Assembly (NCBI GenBank): GCA_945910005.1
Contig: OX246746.1
Coordinates: forward strand, 45,178,210 to 45,242,209
Length of the DNA stretch: 64,000 nt
DNA from: Isoperla grammatica
Lineage: Eukaryota > Arthropoda > Insecta > Plecoptera > Perlodidae
Reading direction: 5' to 3'
Below are positions 59,201 to 64,000 of the stretch, piece after piece. Position numbers and translations under genes: made by a program. Every line of letters starts with the position of its first letter. The first letter of the stretch is position 1. Under the pieces are notes generated by a model. That model worked only from the letters and a program-made list of their open reading frames with translations. It had not been told where the DNA came from and ran no database searches.

Positions 59201-62200
59201 TTGGTCGTTTTTGGTTAAAATATGGATAAAATATAGAAATTGGCTTATTTCAGTCTATCTACCACAAACTTCCAGTTTTAAGAGGAATCTTGCATACGGC
59301 TGGGATTCCTAAGGGTTTCAACCAAAGTTGACAAATCGTTGTTTTAGAGCGTTTCAGGCTCCAATAAGCACAATTTGTCCATTTCGTCACATTTCGATAA
59401 CTACTTTAGAAGTAACGCCATCCGTTGAAAAATAATAATGTTAGTGTGCATTCTGAAAGAGTATTATGAAAATGCATAAATTGAGTTTTTTGGTCGTTTT
59501 TGTTAAAATATGCATAAAATATAGAAATTGGCTGATTTCAGTCTATCTACCACAAACTTCGAGTTTTAAGAGGAATCTTGCATACAGCTGGGATTCCTAA
59601 GTGTTTCAACCAAAAATAACAAATCGTTGTTTTAGAGCGTTTCAGGCTCCAAAAAACACAATATGTCCATTTCGTCACTTTTCGAAAACTTCTATAGAAG
59701 TTACACCCTCCGTTGAAAAATAAGAATTATAGTTTTTATTCTTCAAAAGTATTATGAAAATGCATAAATAGAGGTTTTTAAACGTTTTTGGTTAAAATAT
59801 ACATATATTTTAGAAATTGGCTGATTTCAGTCTATCTACCACAAACTTCCAGTTTAAAGAGGAATCTTGCATACGGCTGGGATTCCTAAGGGTTTCAAAC
59901 AAAGTTGACAAATCGTAGTTTTAGAGCGTTTCAGGCTCCAATAAGCACAGTTTGTCCATTTCGTCACATTACGATAACTTCTTTCGAAGTTACACCCTCC
60001 GTTGAAAAATAAGAAATATAGTTTGCATTCTTCAAGAGTATCATGAAAATGCATAAATTGAGTTTTATCGTCGTTTTTGGTTAAAATATGCATAAAATAT
60101 AGAAATTGGCTGATTTCAGTCTATCTACCACAAACTTCCAGTTTTAAGAGGAATCTTGCATACGGCTGGGATTCCTAAGGGTTTCAACCAAATTGCACAA
60201 ATCGTTGTTTTAGAGCGTTTCAGGCTCCAATAAGCACAATTTGTCCATTTCGTTACATTGCGATAACTTCTTTAGAAGTTACACCGTCCGTTGAATAATA
60301 AGAATTATAGGTTGCATTCTTCAAGAGTATTATGAAAATGCATTAATTGAGTTTTTTGGTCGTTTTTGGTTAAAATATGCATAAAATATAGAAATTGGCT
60401 GATTTCAGTCTATCTACCACAAACTTCGAGTTTTAAGAGGAATCTTGCATACAGCTGGGATTCCTAAGTGTTTCAACGAAAGTTGACAAATCGTTGTTTT
60501 AGAGCGATTCAGGCTCCAATAAGCACAATTTGTCGATTTTGTCACATTTCGATAACTTCTACAGAAGTTACACCCTCCGTTGAAAAATAAGAATAATAGG
60601 TTGCATTCTTCAAGAGTATTATGAAAATGCATAAATTGAGTTTTTTGGTCGTTTTTGGTTAAAATATGCAGAATTTAGAAATTGGCTGATTTCAGTCTAT
60701 CTACCACAAATTTCCAGTTTTAAGAGGAATCTTGCATACAGCTGGGATTCCTAAGTGTTTCAACCAAAAATAACAAATCGTTGTTTTAGAGCGTTTCAGA
60801 CTCCAATAAACACAATATGTCCATTTCGTCACATTTCGATAACTTCTATAGAAGTTACACCCTCCGTTGAAAAATAAGAATTATAGTTTTTATTCTTCAA
60901 GAGTATTATGAAAATGCATAAATTGAGGTTTTTGGTCGTTTTTGGTCAAAAAATATACATAAATTATAGAAATTGGCTGATTTCAGTCTATCTACCACTA
61001 ACTTCCAGTTTTAAGAGGAATCTTGCATACGGCTAGGATTCCTAAGGGTTTCAACCAAAGTTGACAAATCGTTGTTTTAGAGCGGTGTAGGCTCCAATAA
61101 GCACAATTTGTCCATTTCGTCACATTTCGATAACTTCTTTCGAAATTACACCCTCCGTTGAAAAATAAGATATTTAGTTTGCATTCTTCAAGAGTATTAT
61201 GAAAATGCATAAATTGAGTTTTTTCGTCGTTTTTGGTTAAAATATGCATAAAATATAGAAATTGGCTGATTTCAGTCCATCTACCACAAACTGCCAGTTT
61301 TAAGAGGAATCTTGCATACGGCTGGGATTCCTAAGAGTCTTAACCAAAGTCGACAAATCGTTGTTTTACAGCGTTTCAGGCTCAAATAAGCACAATTTGT
61401 CCATTTCGTCACATTTCGATTACTACTTAAGAAGTTACACCAACCGTTGAAAAATAATGATGTTAGTGTGCATTTTGAAAGAGTATTATGAAAATGCATA
61501 AATTGAGTTTTTTGGTCGTTTTAGGTTAAAATATGCATAAAATATAGAAATTGGCTGATTTCAGTCTATCTACCACAAACTTCGAGTTTTAAGAGGAATC
61601 TTGCATACAGCTGGGATTCCTAAGTGTTTCAACCAAAGTTGACAAATCGTTGTTTTAGAGCGTTTCAGGCTCCAATAAGCACAATTTGTCCATTTCGTTA
61701 CATTTCGATAACTTCTTTGGAAGTTACACCCTCCGTTGAAAAATAAGAATTATAGGTTGCATTATTCAAGAGTATTATGAAAATGCATAAATTGAGTTTT
61801 ATGGTCGTTTTTGGTTAAAATATGAATAAAATATAGAAATTGGCTGATTTTAGTCTATCTACCACAAACTTCCAGTTTTAAGAGGAATCATGCATACGGC
61901 TGGGATTCCTAAGGGTTTCAACTAAATTGCACAAATCGTTGTTTTAGAGCGTTTCAGGCTCTAATAAGCACAATTTGTCCATTTCGTCACATTTCGATAA
62001 CTTCTATAGAAGTTACACCCTCCGTTGAAAAATAAGAATTATAGTTTTTATTCTTCAAGAGTATTATGAAAATGCATAAATTGAGTTTTTTGGTCGTTTT
62101 TGGTAAAAATATGCATAAAATATAGAAATTAACTGATTTCAGTCTATCTACCACAAACTTCCAGTTTTAAGAGGAATCTTGCATACAGCTGGGATTCCTA

Positions 62201-64000
62201 AGTGTTTCAACCAAAAATAACAAATCGTTGTTTTAGAGCGTTTCAGGCTACAATAAACACAATATGTCCATTTCGTCACTTTTCGATAACTTCTATAGAA
62301 GTTACACCCTCCGTTGAAAAATAAGAATTATAGTTTTTATTCTTCAAGAGTATTATGAAAATGCATAAATAGAGGTTTTTGGTCGTTATTGGTTAAAATA
62401 TACATAAATTATAGAAATTGGCTGATTTCAGTCTATCTACCACCAACTTCCAGTTTTAAGAGGAATCTTGCATACGGCTGGGATTCCTAAGGGTTTCAAC
62501 CAAAGTTGACAAATCGTTGTTTTAGAGCGTTTCAGGCTCCAATAAGCACAATTTGTCCATTTCGTCACATTTCGATAACTTCTTTCGAAGTTACACCCTC
62601 CGTTGAAAAACAAGAAATATTGTTTGCATTCTTCAAGAGTATTATGAAAATGCATAAATTGAGTTTTTTCGTCGTTTTTGGTTAAAATATGCATAAAATA
62701 TAGAAATTGGCTGATTTCAGTCTATCTGCCACAAACTTCCAGTTTTAAGAGGAATCTTGCATACGGCTGGGATTCCTAAGGGTTCTAACCAAAGTTGACA
62801 AATCGTTGTTTTACAGCGTTTCAGGCTCCAATAAGCACAATTTGTCCATTTCGTCACATTCGATAACTACTTCAGAAGTTTCACCAACCGTTGAAAAATA
62901 ATAATGTTAGTGTGCATTCTGAAAGAGTATTATGAAAATGCATAAATTGATTTTTTTGGTCGTTTTTGGTTAAAATATGCATAAAATATAGAAATTGGCT
63001 GATTTCAGTCTATCTACCACAAACTTCGAGTTTTAAGAGGAATCTTGCATACAGCTGGGATTCCTAAGTGTTTCAACCAAAGTTGACAAATCGTTGTTTT
63101 AGAGCGTTTCAGGCTCCAATTAGCACAATTTGTCCATTTCGTTACATTTCGATAACTTCTTTGGAAGTTACACCCTCCGTTGAAAAATAAGAATTATAGG
63201 TTGCATTATTCAAGAGTATTATGAAAATGCATAAATAGAGGTTTTTGGTCGTTTTTGGTTAAAATATACATAAATTATAGAAATTGGCTGATTTCAGTCT
63301 ATCTACCACAAACTTCCAGTTTTTAGAGGAATCTTGCATACGGCTGGGATTCCTAAGGGTTTCAACCAAATTGCACAAATCGTTGTTTAAGAGCGTTTCA
63401 GGCTTCAATAAGCACAATTTGTCCATTTCGTTACATTTCGATAACGTCTTTAGAAGTTACACCCTCCGTTGAAAAATAAGAATTATAGGTGGCATTCTTC
63501 AAGAGTATTATGAAAATGCATAAATTGATTTTTTTGGTCGTTTTTGGTTAAAATATGGATAAAATATAGAAATTGGCTTATTTCAGTCTATCTACCACAA
63601 ACTTCCAGTTTTAAGAGGAATCTTGCATACGGCTGGGATTCCTAATTGTTTCAACCAAAGTTGACAAATCGTTGTTTTAAAACGTTTCAGACTCCAATAA
63701 ACACAATATGTCCATTTCGTCACATTTCGATAACTTCTATAGAAGTTACACCCTCCGTTGAAAAATAAGAATTATAGTTTTTATTCTTCAAGAGTATTAT
63801 GAAAATGCATAAATTGAGGTTTTTGGTCGTTTTTGGTCAAAAAATATACATAAATTATAGAAATTGGCTGATTTCAGTCTATCTACCACCAACTTCCAGT
63901 TTTAAGAGGAATCTTGCATACGGCTAGGATTCCTAAGGGTTTCAACCAAAGTTGACAAATCGTTGTTTTAGAGCGTTTCAGGCTCCAATAAGCACAATTT
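47262..64000 (+). repeat. 289-bp satellite array, ~58 copies, running off the window
   Basis: Monomer of 288-290 bp, tracked by TCCGTTGAAAAATAAGAATT at 47282, 47571, 47859, 48149, and so on. Each monomer contains a palindrome of the form AACTTCTATAGAAGTT (variants TTTCGA, TTTAGA), an AGGAATC..GATTCCT pair, and GTTTTAGAGCGTTTCAGGCT. Diagnostic variants recur every five monomers (~1445 bp). Minus-strand frames of 72-92 codons appear in many monomers but are simply repeat sequence, not genes. Confidence 0.97.

Noticed and set aside
47987..62694. Repeated minus-strand frames starting MHILTKND or MHFHNTLEEC, 72-92 codons
   Set aside because: They recur because the satellite recurs; monomer length 289 is not a multiple of 3, starts and stops move with variants, and there is no domain.

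Overview
This is a eukaryotic, AT-rich, gene-poor window made almost entirely of repeats and transposable elements. Intron-containing genes with GT..AG sites, long microsatellites, LINEs, LTR, Harbinger and MITE elements and kilobase satellites all indicate an animal nuclear genome. The very frequent TAGGCC/CCTAGG words in non-coding DNA and the mix of element families suggest a marine invertebrate, perhaps an echinoderm or hemichordate; this is an impression, not a proof. No bacterial-type operon, CRISPR array or rRNA gene was seen. Layout, left part: 1-1455 is a foldback element built from ~147-bp repeats. 2161-3997 is an 80-bp satellite that resumes at 21858-22236. It is split by a 17.86-kb unit (3998-21857) with short terminal inverted repeats and a 2-bp AT target duplication. 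That unit carries a hexamer microsatellite, two direct copies of a 16-bp minisatellite block 14 kb apart, a CR1/L2-type LINE (LINE-A), a THAP-domain exon, a broken Polinton/Maverick major capsid gene, an internally deleted Gypsy element with intact LTRs, a TA-flanked MITE and a 71-bp tandem repeat. Middle: 22767-31824 is an (AAT)n locus holding two LINEs. LINE-B is APE-type on the minus strand; LINE-C is an R4/Dong-like element with a restriction-like endonuclease on the plus strand. 32034-32624 is a ~270-bp-arm hairpin and 32861-35301 a 2.4-kb element with ~0.5-kb inverted arms. A second THAP-like exon lies at 37170. From 39117 there is a Harbinger element with an intact four-exon MYB-like gene (39456-41392) and a broken, 5'-truncated transposase on the opposite strand (45178-46475). 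Right: 47262-64000 is a 289-bp satellite in a 5-monomer higher-order pattern (~1445 bp) with 7.2-kb and 13.0-kb block duplications. It runs off the window. The most unusual item is LINE-A ORF1. It encodes, in order, a PHD finger, a coiled-coil-like stretch, a macro domain resembling the ADP-ribosyl-glutamate hydrolase TARG1/OARD1 with the expected Lys and Asp motifs, and an SGNH esterase. The macro domain is, to my knowledge, not a usual LINE component. Nearly every coding element is broken by stops or frameshifts. The exceptions are the MYB-like gene and the integrase remnant. All identifications were made by eye from translated motifs; no database search was run.
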